Origin: Verrucomicrobiota bacterium
GTDB taxonomy: Bacteria; Verrucomicrobiota; Verrucomicrobiia; Limisphaerales; JAKPVM01
Assembly (NCBI GenBank): GCA_029572555.1
Contig: JAKPVM010000245.1
Location: 1-46,687 of the forward strand
Direction of reading: 5' to 3'
Length of the DNA stretch: 46,687 nucleotides
The first letter of the stretch is position 1. The number at the start of each line of letters is the position of its first letter. Both the position numbers and the translations under genes were made by a program. Below, piece after piece: positions 25,110 through 34,297 of this stretch. Below the pieces are notes generated by a model. The model did no database searches. It saw nothing but the letters and a program-made list of their open reading frames with translations, and was not told where the DNA came from.

Positions 25110-28100
25110 TTATTTTTGCCTTACTAATATTTTTACCGGACCAAAAAGCCCCGATTCCATCAATGGCGAATCCTCTGTAAACTTGCGAATATTGGTTTTA
25201 GTAATTCGCCTTTCTTCTGGAAGATTTAAGTCGCCGATAATTCTATTTGGCCAGAAATTTATTACAATGATTTCAATTTTATTTTCACCGGGCTTTAACA
25301 TACCGGTTATATTTAATCTAAACGGTGGCGACCAGGTTATTCCTGCCGATTTATCATTCACTCTGACTTCCGCAAGTTCCCTTAAATAACCAAGATCGAT
25401 AAAATATGCATCATCTTTTGAAACCATTCGTTCCGGGATGACGACTTTTTTATTATAACTAGCCGAGCCTGAATAATATTTTATCCCCGGGTCTGTATGT
25501 TTTGTCCAACTTGACAATTCATCAAAAGAGACCTCATCAGGCGCGCCCATATTATTATCAAATTTAACAATAAAGGGTGGATTAATTTCAAACACAGTCT
25601 TAAATTCATAAGAATTATCAACCCTTCTGGGAGGATTTTTTGAGGCTGATTCTCTAAACAAAATGAAATAGGAACCATAAGGCGAAAATTCAATAGGCAT
25701 TAACGTTTTACTATCCAATACCTTATAAGCTGTAGCAAATTGTCTCTCGCCAGTAACAGGATTCCACAATTCTGGCGCCTTGCCAGACACCCTGAATGCG
25801 CAGTTTATTTTTCGCCACTGGTTCGTCCTATTTGCGACAAAATATATCTCCATTTCTCTGTCGCGTCTATGAATAAAGTCAAATTCAGACAAAAATTCTT
25901 TTTCAATGATTTCGAAATCAGGGGAAATATTTAGGAATTCGAGAACTTCGCAAGTTGATTTGTTGAAAACCACTTTGCCATTGGCGGGTTTTTGTTCGCC
26001 TGTCAGCCCCTCTTTTCCCCATAATTCATCGGATATTTTTCTAACTTCAATATCGCATTGTGGATAATTGCTCAATCCTGTTGCCATTTTCGGCTTCTTT
26101 CCAATAACAATTGCGCCATCTTTAACGAGTCGTTGAATTTTGCGTAAGACATTCAGGGATATAGATTCTCTATCCGGTAAAACAAGAACTGAATAATTCA
26201 TTCCATCCGGCAGTGTTAATCTCCCATTTTTAACGGCAAGCCTGTCTATTATTGCATCAGCAGTTATGACATCATAATCGTAGCCGGGCAAAATATCTGC
26301 AGGGTCAGAAGCCTTTAACTGGACAAAATTAGGGACGTGGTCCCCATAATAATAGCATACATCAGCCACAAACAATCCTTGTTGCAACATCCATTGGCAA
26401 CGATCAATGTATAATAAAAATGCATCAGACCAATTCCACCAGGTGCTGTTTGGGTTGAAATGTGTTCCAGCAAAATATTGTATACCCGGCAGACCAAATT
26501 CCTCCGGAGAACATACAAATGCATGCCAGACAAGGAAATTCATACCTTCACAAAGCGCTTTATCAAAAGAAGGTTTTAAATTATCCCATATTGTTTCCTG
26601 CCAGTGAGGTCCAATTGTAGTAAAGCCTTCAGCCGCCACAAATTTGCGTCCGTAAGTATGAGCAGCAGAAGCCGGCTGCTTGCAAAAAAAACGGTTGGCA
26701 TCACCGATTCTGTGTCTCCATGACCAAGCCCAGAACTCGCTCATAGGGATGTCATTATACCCAAGACATTGTTGAGCATCTATTGGAACGGCGTGTGGAC
26801 CGCCTGATTCAGGATGAATCAGCAAATTATGCTTATGCGCAAATTCTTTGAATAATTTGTAATGATTATCAATGGCAAGGTCTCCAAGAGTCCTACGAAA
26901 ATCGTGTAAAAACCGATTGCTAATCTCTCTGTTTTGAACAATTCTTCCCGCAAGCACTGGAAGATATGGCAACATATCGTAGCCTCTACGTTTTTTAAAT
27001 TCTTCCATTAGGGTTGGCGTCCAGTTTATAGCCTCAATTTCCCAGCTATCTGTGTGTAAATATTTTAATGTTTTGCCAGCATACTCTCCTGCATCAGAAA
27101 TCAAAGGTTTAACCACAGCATTCCAGTACATTATAAATGCGCCTGAATCCAGAACATCAATTGCGTAACCCTTCCAATTATCACTACAAGTAGAAACCCT
27201 TGCATTATTGCCAATCGTGCAACCGAATCTCAATACCTGCCAATTTCCTTCGGGGACATCCCATTTGAGTACGCCATTTGCATCGAGGTTTTTTGTCAAA
27301 TCCACAACGGACGATATTTTCGTATCTTCTTCACCTTCTTCGGGCGGATAATCAATCAATAACGGCGTAGTGTCTGGTGCAGAAAAATGCAACGTTTTAT
27401 ACATTGCCTTTTCCTGCCAGTTCATTATTGGCTTTTTTCGACGAGAACGAACAAGATTATTCCCTTTATCATCAAACAGATTTATTTCTGAAATTTGAAC
27501 ATTGCGGGGATTTACAGGATACTTTGGATCATAAGCAGAGGTAATTAAAATTCTAATGGATTTACAACTTATGAATGGGTCAAAATTATGCTCAAATTTG
27601 TTGTCATCAATAGTAAATTTGCCACAACTTTCAAACTCAGTTCCATTCTTTGAAGCGCTAATTTCTAAGCTGCGAGGACCATAACCAGGTCGTCCTATAA
27701 TAGAAATCTTTTTCAATTTACAAATATCTTTAAAATCGAACTCTACATACTCCGGTTTATCCGGCTTTGGCCCCTCACTCGCTTTCTCTCCATAAGATAC
27801 CCAGAATGTATTTGTATTATTGTCAATTAGGTTTGATGGAGGATAATTTTTTTGAAAAGAACTTACCTTTGTTTCAAACAAATCGACTTCGGTTGTTTTC
27901 AATGGATAAGCAACAACGAATAAATCGCGATAAAAATTATCGCGATGTATTGGAATTGGTAACACGACCTCACATTTTCCAGAGCCTTTCACCACTGTTT
28001 CAGACCAGACGAGTTTTTTTGCGGCGTCATCAGGGGTTACCATAGGTCCACCAAGGTTCCACCCACTCTGAATGTTTAATCCAATCTCAAGCCCAAGCCT

Positions 28101-28454
28101 GTTTGCTTCCGTCAGGGTATGCCTAAACATATTACGCCATTGTGGACTGAAAAATTCAACTCCCTGTTTAACTGGCGCATTTCCATCTTGTTCAGCACCG
28201 CCAGCATCACAAATTAATGCACCGCCAAAACCCTTTTTCTTCATTTCTTCGAGGTCGCGAGTAATAGCCTTCTTTGTTACATTGCCATTCAGCCACCACC
28301 AGTAAGCGCGTAGTCGGGCTTCGTTTGGCGGGTTCTCCCATCCTTTTTCAAGATTTGAATTTGCGTAAATATTCAGATTAGCAAAAATCGAAAGGATAAT
28401 TATCCACAGTAAAAAAGATGTCAGATTTAACTTTTTCATTTTTATTACATTCAT
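25110..28454 (-). CDS. GH106-like alpha-L-rhamnosidase, secreted
   Basis: A large 1114-residue secreted glycosidase. After a signal peptide (MKKLNLTSFLLWIIILSIFANLNIYA) the opening WENPPNEARLRAYWWWLNGNVTKKAITRDLEEMKKKGFGGALICDAGG is the typical start of GH106 alpha-L-rhamnosidases, followed by a TIM barrel with DSWEIEAINWTP, RRGYDMLPYLP, ESGGPHAVPIDAQQCLGYNDIPMSEFWAWSW, and C-terminal beta-sandwich domains including a galactose-binding-like one (YFIDLGYLRELAEVRVND). It probably removes rhamnose from pectin or other plant glycans in the periplasm or outside. The ATG at 28439 would give the cleaner signal peptide; 28454 fits the nearby TATACT box. It is divergent from GH39 with 25 bp between. 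Confidence 0.8.
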   Translation of the reverse strand: MNVIKMKKLNLTSFLLWIIILSIFANLNIYANSNLEKGWENPPNEARLRAYWWWLNGNVTKKAITRDLEEMKKKGFGGALICDAGGAEQDGNAPVKQGVEFFSPQWRNMFRHTLTEANRLGLEIGLNIQSGWNLGGPMVTPDDAAKKLVWSETVVKGSGKCEVVLPIPIHRDNFYRDLFVVAYPLKTTEVDLFETKVSSFQKNYPPSNLIDNNTNTFWVSYGEKASEGPKPDKPEYVEFDFKDICKLKKISIIGRPGYGPRSLEISASKNGTEFESCGKFTIDDNKFEHNFDPFISCKSIRILITSAYDPKYPVNPRNVQISEINLFDDKGNNLVRSRRKKPIMNWQEKAMYKTLHFSAPDTTPLLIDYPPEEGEEDTKISSVVDLTKNLDANGVLKWDVPEGNWQVLRFGCTIGNNARVSTCSDNWKGYAIDVLDSGAFIMYWNAVVKPLISDAGEYAGKTLKYLHTDSWEIEAINWTPTLMEEFKKRRGYDMLPYLPVLAGRIVQNREISNRFLHDFRRTLGDLAIDNHYKLFKEFAHKHNLLIHPESGGPHAVPIDAQQCLGYNDIPMSEFWAWSWRHRIGDANRFFCKQPASAAHTYGRKFVAAEGFTTIGPHWQETIWDNLKPSFDKALCEGMNFLVWHAFVCSPEEFGLPGIQYFAGTHFNPNSTWWNWSDAFLLYIDRCQWMLQQGLFVADVCYYYGDHVPNFVQLKASDPADILPGYDYDVITADAIIDRLAVKNGRLTLPDGMNYSVLVLPDRESISLNVLRKIQRLVKDGAIVIGKKPKMATGLSNYPQCDIEVRKISDELWGKEGLTGEQKPANGKVVFNKSTCEVLEFLNISPDFEIIEKEFLSEFDFIHRRDREMEIYFVANRTNQWRKINCAFRVSGKAPELWNPVTGERQFATAYKVLDSKTLMPIEFSPYGSYFILFRESASKNPPRRVDNSYEFKTVFEINPPFIVKFDNNMGAPDEVSFDELSSWTKHTDPGIKYYSGSASYNKKVVIPERMVSKDDAYFIDLGYLRELAEVRVNDKSAGITWSPPFRLNITGMLKPGENKIEIIVINFWPNRIIGDLNLPEERRITKTNIRKFTEDSPLMESGLFGPVKILVRQK

Positions 28455-28459
28455 ATTAG

Positions 28460-28475
28460 AGTATAAAAGTATACT
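28460..28475. promoter_or_regulatory. Inverted repeat between divergent GH106 and GH39 genes
   Basis: AGTATA-AAAG-TATACT is a perfect 6 bp inverted repeat centred in the 25 bp between the two start codons. Read outward on each strand it gives TATACT, a good -10-like hexamer, 4 bases before the GH39 ATG and 5 bases before the GH106 ATG at 28454. It could be paired -10 elements of leaderless transcripts, or an operator co-regulating the two glycosidases. Confidence 0.4.
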
Positions 28476-28479
28476 AAAA

Positions 28480-29910
28480 ATGAACTCATTAAAAAATATT
28501 TTTGTTCTACTGATTTGTGTTTGTTTCTTAATTCACAAAGCCTATTCGCAAGAGAACCTTGCACTAATTGATTGTTCTCGAACAATAGGGACAATAAAAG
28601 GATTGCACGGGGTAAATCTTGGTCCGTTGTGTTATCGTGGGACAATTGATTTATCTTCTTACCATAAAGAATTGAAAGTTCCCTATACCCGTCTTCACGA
28701 TGTTGTATGGATAAATGCAGATGCCGTGGATATTAGCACAATATTCAGGGATTTTCGCGACGACCCTGAAAATGCAGAAAATTATGACTTCAAGACAACT
28801 GATGATTATATTCAAGCAATTGTCAATGTGGGGTCGAAAATTGTGTACCGTCTTGGTGAAAGCATCGAACATACGCCCCGAAAATACCGCGTTCATCCAC
28901 CGCAAGATTATGAAAAATGGGCAAAGATATGTCTTGGCATAATTCGGCATTACAATCAGGGGTGGGCAAACGGTTTTCATCATAATATCCAATACTGGGA
29001 AATCTGGAATGAACCGGATGTTAAGCCCTCAATGTGGACGGGGACGGATAATCAATATTTTGAGTTATATAAGGTTACAGCACAATTAATTAAAAAACAG
29101 TTCCCTGATTTAAAAGTCGGAGGACCTGCCGTTGGCAATCCTGTCGTATTTGAAGGCGGTAGTTCTAAACCATCTGACTTTGCATATAAATTTCTTGATT
29201 ATTGCAAAGAAAATAAGGTCCCATTGGATTTTTTTTCGTGGCATTGTTATACAGATAATCCATCAGTTATTGTCAGAAAGGCAAAGGCAGTCCGTTCAAT
29301 CCTTAATGAATATGGATTTCAATCAACAGAAAGCCATCTAAACGAATGGAATTATCTTCCGAATAATGACTGGCGTCCAATGTTAAAAAATGGTCAGGGA
29401 ATTATGAGGGAGAAATGGTATGAAAAAATGGGTGGGACAGCAGGATCGTCATTTCTTGTTTCGGTATTATCGCTTCTTCAAGACTCACAAGTTGATGTAG
29501 CAAACTTTTATACAGGCGAAATTCAAGGATTCGGTTTATTCAACTACTATGGCGCGCCAAAGAAAAATTACTATGGTATGAAGGCGTTTTCTCTTATGCT
29601 TGGAACACCGACAAGAATTCAAGCCACATTGCCAATTCCACAATCTACAATACTTGCAGGTGTTAATGAGAACAGAGACAGGGTCAATGTCTTGATAGCG
29701 CTTAACAGTAAGACCAAACAGCAACTAAAAATACAGATTAATAATATTTTCTGGAATCAACAAACCGATTGCAACATATTAGCGGTTAACTCCGATAAAA
29801 ACCTTGAACCAATCTCTAATACTTTATTGCAGCCACCGAATAATTTAATTAAAATCACCTGTGAACCACCCACTGTCTTGCTTCTTGAATTGCAGCCCGC
29901 AAAAAAATAA
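28480..29910 (+). CDS. GH39-like secreted glycosidase
   Basis: A 476-residue protein with a signal peptide (to about AYSQ, residue 24) and a GH-A clan TIM barrel. The acid/base Glu is E178 in EIWNEPD and the nucleophile candidate E289 in SHLNEWNY, a layout that fits family 39 (beta-xylosidase, alpha-L-iduronidase and, in newer subfamilies, alpha-L-arabinosidase activities). GLHGVNLGPL and YTRLHDV at the N-terminus also agree. The C-terminal 80 residues form the usual small beta sandwich. It is divergent from the GH106-like gene and leads, after 62 bases, to the LOG-M16-pab-hyp gene run, though it may have its own transcript. The exact substrate cannot be read from sequence. Confidence 0.8.
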   Translation: MNSLKNIFVLLICVCFLIHKAYSQENLALIDCSRTIGTIKGLHGVNLGPLCYRGTIDLSSYHKELKVPYTRLHDVVWINADAVDISTIFRDFRDDPENAENYDFKTTDDYIQAIVNVGSKIVYRLGESIEHTPRKYRVHPPQDYEKWAKICLGIIRHYNQGWANGFHHNIQYWEIWNEPDVKPSMWTGTDNQYFELYKVTAQLIKKQFPDLKVGGPAVGNPVVFEGGSSKPSDFAYKFLDYCKENKVPLDFFSWHCYTDNPSVIVRKAKAVRSILNEYGFQSTESHLNEWNYLPNNDWRPMLKNGQGIMREKWYEKMGGTAGSSFLVSVLSLLQDSQVDVANFYTGEIQGFGLFNYYGAPKKNYYGMKAFSLMLGTPTRIQATLPIPQSTILAGVNENRDRVNVLIALNSKTKQQLKIQINNIFWNQQTDCNILAVNSDKNLEPISNTLLQPPNNLIKITCEPPTVLLLELQPAKK

Positions 29911-29972
29911 TGAATTTTTGCAATCGCTTAATATTCTTGTCATCAAATAACTTTTATATATGTTATTAATCT

Positions 29973-30653
29973 ATGGCGAATCAGGATCAATCATTTACTC
30001 AAGAGGACCCGTGGCGGATATTCCGCATAATGTCTGAATTTGTTGAATCATTTGAAATAATGTCGCAAATCGGACCTGCTATAACAATATTCGGTTCTGC
30101 GCGGATGAAGCCCAATTCTGAATATTACAAAAGTGCCGAAATAATCGGTAAAAGGCTCGCAAAACAAGGATTCACGGTAATCACAGGTGGAGGTCCCGGG
30201 ATAATGGAGGCAGCAAATAAAGGGGCAGCGGAGGCTGGTGGAAAGACAGTCGGGCTAAATATTCAACTTCCATCAGAACAAAAACCAAATCCTTATGCAA
30301 ATATCCCACTACAATTTCATTACTTTTTTGCCCGCAAAGTTTGTTTTGTTAAATATAGTATGGGGTTCATTTATATGCCGGGCGGTTTTGGGACGCTTGA
30401 TGAATTTTTCGAGGTTTCAACGCTTGTGCAAACTGAAAGGATCCCGAGATTCCCAATGATATTGTTTGGGAAAAAATTCTGGAATGGCTTGATAAAGTGG
30501 ATGAATAATTCAATGGGCACTGCTGGATACGTATCACCGGAAGATACAAGTATTTATACCATAACAGATAGGGTTGATGATGTCATAGATACTATTTTGG
30601 ACTATCAAAAGCGGGTGGGGCCTCCGAAGACTATTCCGAAAGCATTCGTATAA
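29973..30653 (+). CDS. LOG-family nucleotide 5'-monophosphate phosphoribohydrolase-like protein
   Basis: A 226-residue Rossmann-fold protein of the TIGR00730/LOG family. The hallmark segments are GGGPGIMEAANKGAAEAGG (about residues 71-89) and MPGGFGTLDEFFE (about 133-145, the PGGxGTxxE motif). Members hydrolyse cytokinin-type or ordinary nucleoside 5'-monophosphates to base and ribose 5-phosphate. In bacteria without cytokinins they are thought to act in nucleotide salvage. It ends 4 bases before the M16 peptidase start, so the two are co-transcribed. Confidence 0.88.
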   Translation: MANQDQSFTQEDPWRIFRIMSEFVESFEIMSQIGPAITIFGSARMKPNSEYYKSAEIIGKRLAKQGFTVITGGGPGIMEAANKGAAEAGGKTVGLNIQLPSEQKPNPYANIPLQFHYFFARKVCFVKYSMGFIYMPGGFGTLDEFFEVSTLVQTERIPRFPMILFGKKFWNGLIKWMNNSMGTAGYVSPEDTSIYTITDRVDDVIDTILDYQKRVGPPKTIPKAFV

Positions 30654-30657
30654 CAAA

Positions 30658-31941
30658 ATGCAGGAGTTTCCTGTTTATAAAACCACCCAGTTTGAAAATG
30701 GCTTAACGGTGAGTACCTGCGAGATGCCTTATATGAATAGTGTTTGTATAGGGCTATGGGTTGGTATTGGTAGCAGATACGAGGCGATGAAAATTAGCGG
30801 TACCACTCATTTTATTGAGCACATGCTTTTCAAAGGAACTAAAAGCCGTTCTGCTTTTGATATTTCATCTGAAATTGAATCGATTGGTGGACATATCAAT
30901 GCATGGACAAGCGAGGAATCAACTTGCTTTCATACAACCGCAAGTGCAAAACACTTTAAAACCCTCCTCGCTGTGTTAATGGATATGTTTCATTTTTCAT
31001 TGTTTTCCGAACCAGACATTAATAAAGAAAGAGAGGTCATAAAGGAAGAAATTTCAATGTATAGAGACCAACCGGGTCAGTATGTTGAAGATTTGTTGAA
31101 CGGAGCAATGTGGGAAAATCACCCATTAGGAAGACCAATAACAGGCACCGAAGAGACCGTTGATAATCTCACAAGAAACATTTTGATTGACTTCAAGCAT
31201 AAAAATTATAGCGCCTCAAACACCTACATTGCAGTGGCTGGCGCAGTTTCCCACAGTGAAGCGGTGGAGGTAGTTTTGAAGTATAAATCCTATTTTAATA
31301 CTTGTCCTCCACCAGTTTTTACACCGGCAATTTCGCTTCAAGAAAAACCTATAATTAAACTTTCAACCAGAGATATCGAACAGTCAAATATTGCCCTTGG
31401 TTTTAAAACCTGTTCCCGACATAGTAATTGTCGTTATGCCTTGCGAGTCTTAAATGCTATTGTTGCGGAAAATATGAGTTCTCGGCTTTTTCACCTCCTT
31501 CGCGATGAATTAGGATTAGCTTATAATATTTATTCAAATCCAACTTTTCTTGAAGATACAGGCGATTGGACAATTTTAGCAGGAATGGATAATGATAATA
31601 TTTTTAAAACCATCAATGTTATACTAAAGGAATTGAAAATATTTAAATCAGAAAGAATATCGGAAAAGGAAATTAATACCGCAAAAAATTATCTAATTGG
31701 ACAAATGGAAATAGCGCTTGAAACAACAGAAAACCAGATGAACTGGATTGGTGAACAGTTATCAGGATACAAAAATATTGTTTCACCAGTAGAAATAATT
31801 GAATGCGTTAATAAGGTCACGGGTGATGAAATAAAGGCTATTGCAAACCAATACATTAAGCCGCAAAACGCAACACTTGCATTGGTTTGCTCTTTAAAAA
31901 ACGAAAAATGTTTGTCAGAATTGTTCGGTATTTTAAATTAA
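30658..31941 (+). CDS. M16-family zinc peptidase
   Basis: A 427-residue single-unit member of the pitrilysin family. The inverted zinc motif HxxEH is H51-F-I-E54-H55 in GTTHFIEHMLFKGT, and the third ligand lies in EREVIKEE (E131). R/Y-type C-terminal residues and the LRDELGLAYNIYSN strand match YmxG/PepR-like processing peptidases. The catalytic half is intact, so it should be active, as a homodimer or with another M16 subunit not seen here. No signal peptide is present. It sits between the LOG gene and pabB; a role in peptide turnover is plausible but not shown. Confidence 0.9.
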   Translation: MQEFPVYKTTQFENGLTVSTCEMPYMNSVCIGLWVGIGSRYEAMKISGTTHFIEHMLFKGTKSRSAFDISSEIESIGGHINAWTSEESTCFHTTASAKHFKTLLAVLMDMFHFSLFSEPDINKEREVIKEEISMYRDQPGQYVEDLLNGAMWENHPLGRPITGTEETVDNLTRNILIDFKHKNYSASNTYIAVAGAVSHSEAVEVVLKYKSYFNTCPPPVFTPAISLQEKPIIKLSTRDIEQSNIALGFKTCSRHSNCRYALRVLNAIVAENMSSRLFHLLRDELGLAYNIYSNPTFLEDTGDWTILAGMDNDNIFKTINVILKELKIFKSERISEKEINTAKNYLIGQMEIALETTENQMNWIGEQLSGYKNIVSPVEIIECVNKVTGDEIKAIANQYIKPQNATLALVCSLKNEKCLSELFGILN

Positions 31942-31967
31942 ACGAACCGTAATAACATGGTTCTTCG

Positions 31968-33416
31968 GTGAAAACGATTGTAAAACAAATTGAGTCACCA
32001 CCTAATTTGATGTCCATTGCAAAACAGTTATGCAATGAATCTGGTTTTATTTTTCTATTAAGTGGGCAAAATTCACACCCACACTCCCGATATTCTTTAA
32101 TTTGTAGAAAACCTTTTTTAGAATTCAGTTCAGTCGGTTCTGTTTGCAAAATATCCACACATAACCAAGAATTTTTATCTTTTGGAAATCCATTTAAAAT
32201 ACTTGAATATCTATTGCAAAGATACGAATTGCCAAACGAGATTGACCTGCCATTTCCATTAGGCGGGGCATTTGGATATTGGGATTATGATTTAAAAAAT
32301 TACGTAGAACAACGACTCACAACTCGCGCAAAAATTGATAGTGGTTGTCCTGATTGCAAAATCGGTTTTTATGACAATATTGTTGTATATGACCATTATC
32401 TTAACAGGGCTTTCATTATTTCAACGGGATTAAATCCAGAATGCATCCCTTATCAGTCTGATGCGGTAGCAAAGATAAATGAATGGCTAAATATCTTTGA
32501 AGACGCCGGGTCAATAAAAGAATGCGATGTCGAATTCCCCGAAACATCTCTTTCAAAAATAGAACCAATTTTCACTTCAACGATGGAGAGAAATGAATTT
32601 ATTTTTGCAGTGGAAAAAGCAAAAAAATATATACATACCGGCGACATCTATCAGGTAAATCTTTCTCATCGGATTGAAACAGATTCAAAAGATATTAATC
32701 CGTTTCAATTATTTATTAACCTGTATAACAATTCCCCTGCCCCATTTTCAGCCTTTATGAATTTTGGGGACTTTCAAGTCGTATCATCATCGCCAGAATT
32801 GTTTTTGAAAATGATAGAACGACATATCATAACGCGTCCCATTAAAGGTACAAGACCGAGGTCAAAAGACCCGCAGATTGACATCCAAATGTTGTATGAA
32901 TTAAAGACCAGCCCAAAAGAAACTGCGGAGTTGGTAATGATAACCGACCTATTAAGAAATGATCTTGGTAAGGTGTGCGAATATGGAAGCGTGCAGGTTA
33001 GTGAACTATTAAAAGCTGAAACCCACCCTCATATTTACCACTTGATTTCAACTATTGAAGGAGAATTACGCTCTGACATTTCACACATTCAAGCGCTTGC
33101 TTCTTGTTTTCCCGGCGGCAGTATTACAGGCGCACCTAAAATTCGCGCTATGGAAATAATCGACGAACTTGAACCAACGGCGCGTGGAATTTATACAGGA
33201 ACGCACGGCTATATTGGATTTAATTCGATAAGCCAGCTTTCGATTACTATCAGAACTGCTGTGGTTAGTAATGGGAAAATATGTTTTCAAACTGGCGCTG
33301 GTATTGTTGCAGATTCTAATCCCGAGTCTGAATTTGACGAGACTTTATCAAAGGCTAAAGGATTCTTTTTGGCTATGAAATCTCACAACATAAAAAGAAC
33401 ACCTCAAAAATTATGA
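31968..33416 (+). CDS. pabB: Aminodeoxychorismate synthase component I
   Basis: A 482-residue chorismate-binding enzyme that aminates chorismate to 4-amino-4-deoxychorismate, on the way to p-aminobenzoate and folate. Evidence: AKKYIHTGDIYQVNLSHRIE (the PabB signature), RPIKGTRPRSKDPQ in which the Lys marks PabB (TrpE has Ala here), and the C-terminal GGSITGAPKIRAMEIIDELEP. The enzyme usually needs a PabA glutaminase; none is in the window. The start is GTG, 26 bases after the M16 gene. Its TGA overlaps the ATG of the next gene (ATGA), which implies translational coupling with the PabC-like protein. Confidence 0.9.
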   Translation: MKTIVKQIESPPNLMSIAKQLCNESGFIFLLSGQNSHPHSRYSLICRKPFLEFSSVGSVCKISTHNQEFLSFGNPFKILEYLLQRYELPNEIDLPFPLGGAFGYWDYDLKNYVEQRLTTRAKIDSGCPDCKIGFYDNIVVYDHYLNRAFIISTGLNPECIPYQSDAVAKINEWLNIFEDAGSIKECDVEFPETSLSKIEPIFTSTMERNEFIFAVEKAKKYIHTGDIYQVNLSHRIETDSKDINPFQLFINLYNNSPAPFSAFMNFGDFQVVSSSPELFLKMIERHIITRPIKGTRPRSKDPQIDIQMLYELKTSPKETAELVMITDLLRNDLGKVCEYGSVQVSELLKAETHPHIYHLISTIEGELRSDISHIQALASCFPGGSITGAPKIRAMEIIDELEPTARGIYTGTHGYIGFNSISQLSITIRTAVVSNGKICFQTGAGIVADSNPESEFDETLSKAKGFFLAMKSHNIKRTPQKL

Positions 33417-34279
33417 TGGTCTATATTGATGGAAAATTCGTCCCCGAAAACGAGGCAAAGGTCTCGGTGTTTGACCGTAGCTTTTTGTATGGCGACGGCT
33501 TATTCGAAACAATATTGTTATTTAACCACTCTCTTTTCCGTTATAAAGAACACATTGAAAGATTAAAACGCGGTTTAAATTTCCTAAAAATCCCGTGCAA
33601 TTTTAAAGACGATGATATTCAAAAAACCGCAATTGAACTTTCACATAAAAACAATATGCCCAAAGGGATGTTGCGGTTTCAGGTTTCGCGCGGGATTGGT
33701 TTGCGCGGCTATGCAATAAGAGGTGCAAAAACGCCATTTATGACAATGTCAACTCATCCTATGCCCGTTGTAAATCCTGATACTCCGCAACAATGGGATG
33801 CCATCACTTCATCTTATAAAATCCCAGTGAACAATGACCTGTTTAATCATAAGACTTGCAACAAATTAATTAATATTTTAGCAAAACAAGAGGCTGATTC
33901 ACAAAATGTTGATGACGCAATCCTATTGAATACAGACAACAATGTCGTTTGCGGAAGTTCATCAAACTTGTTTTATATAAACTCAGGAATTATTCTTACG
34001 CCGCCTGCTGAAAGCGGTGCATTGCCCGGTGTAACAAGGTCTGTCATATTTGAACTGTGTAAAAAACTTGGTCTTCATTATGGAGAATCAAATGTTAAAC
34101 CACACAAGTTATTTGAAATGGACGGCGTGTTTTTAACAATGTCATCGTGGGGTATTATTGAAGTATCAACAATTAATAATAAGGATATTCGCACCTCTGA
34201 ATTGACTAAAATTTTACATACACATTACTGGAATACTGTTTCCGATGAATGCAAAAATGAAGAATTTCAGGCAAATTAG
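33413..34279 (+). CDS. pabC: Class IV aminotransferase, PabC-like, with an altered PLP-site residue
   Basis: A 288-residue fold-type IV PLP enzyme. The PLP lysine is K147 in FNHKTCNKL. FDRSFLYGDGLFETI, the strand DDAILLNTDNNVVCGSSSNLF and GALPGVTRSVIFELC complete the fold. Next to pabB the obvious role is 4-amino-4-deoxychorismate lyase, releasing p-aminobenzoate and pyruvate. The family's conserved Glu that contacts the PLP ring nitrogen (E in EGSSSNxF) is Cys180 here, which is unusual and may alter chemistry; a D-amino acid or branched-chain aminotransferase is the alternative. An immediate second ATG (33416) could be the true start. The gene overlaps pabB by 4 bases. Confidence 0.75.
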   Translation: MMVYIDGKFVPENEAKVSVFDRSFLYGDGLFETILLFNHSLFRYKEHIERLKRGLNFLKIPCNFKDDDIQKTAIELSHKNNMPKGMLRFQVSRGIGLRGYAIRGAKTPFMTMSTHPMPVVNPDTPQQWDAITSSYKIPVNNDLFNHKTCNKLINILAKQEADSQNVDDAILLNTDNNVVCGSSSNLFYINSGIILTPPAESGALPGVTRSVIFELCKKLGLHYGESNVKPHKLFEMDGVFLTMSSWGIIEVSTINNKDIRTSELTKILHTHYWNTVSDECKNEEFQAN

Positions 34280-34297
34280 TGTAAATTGATAACAGAT

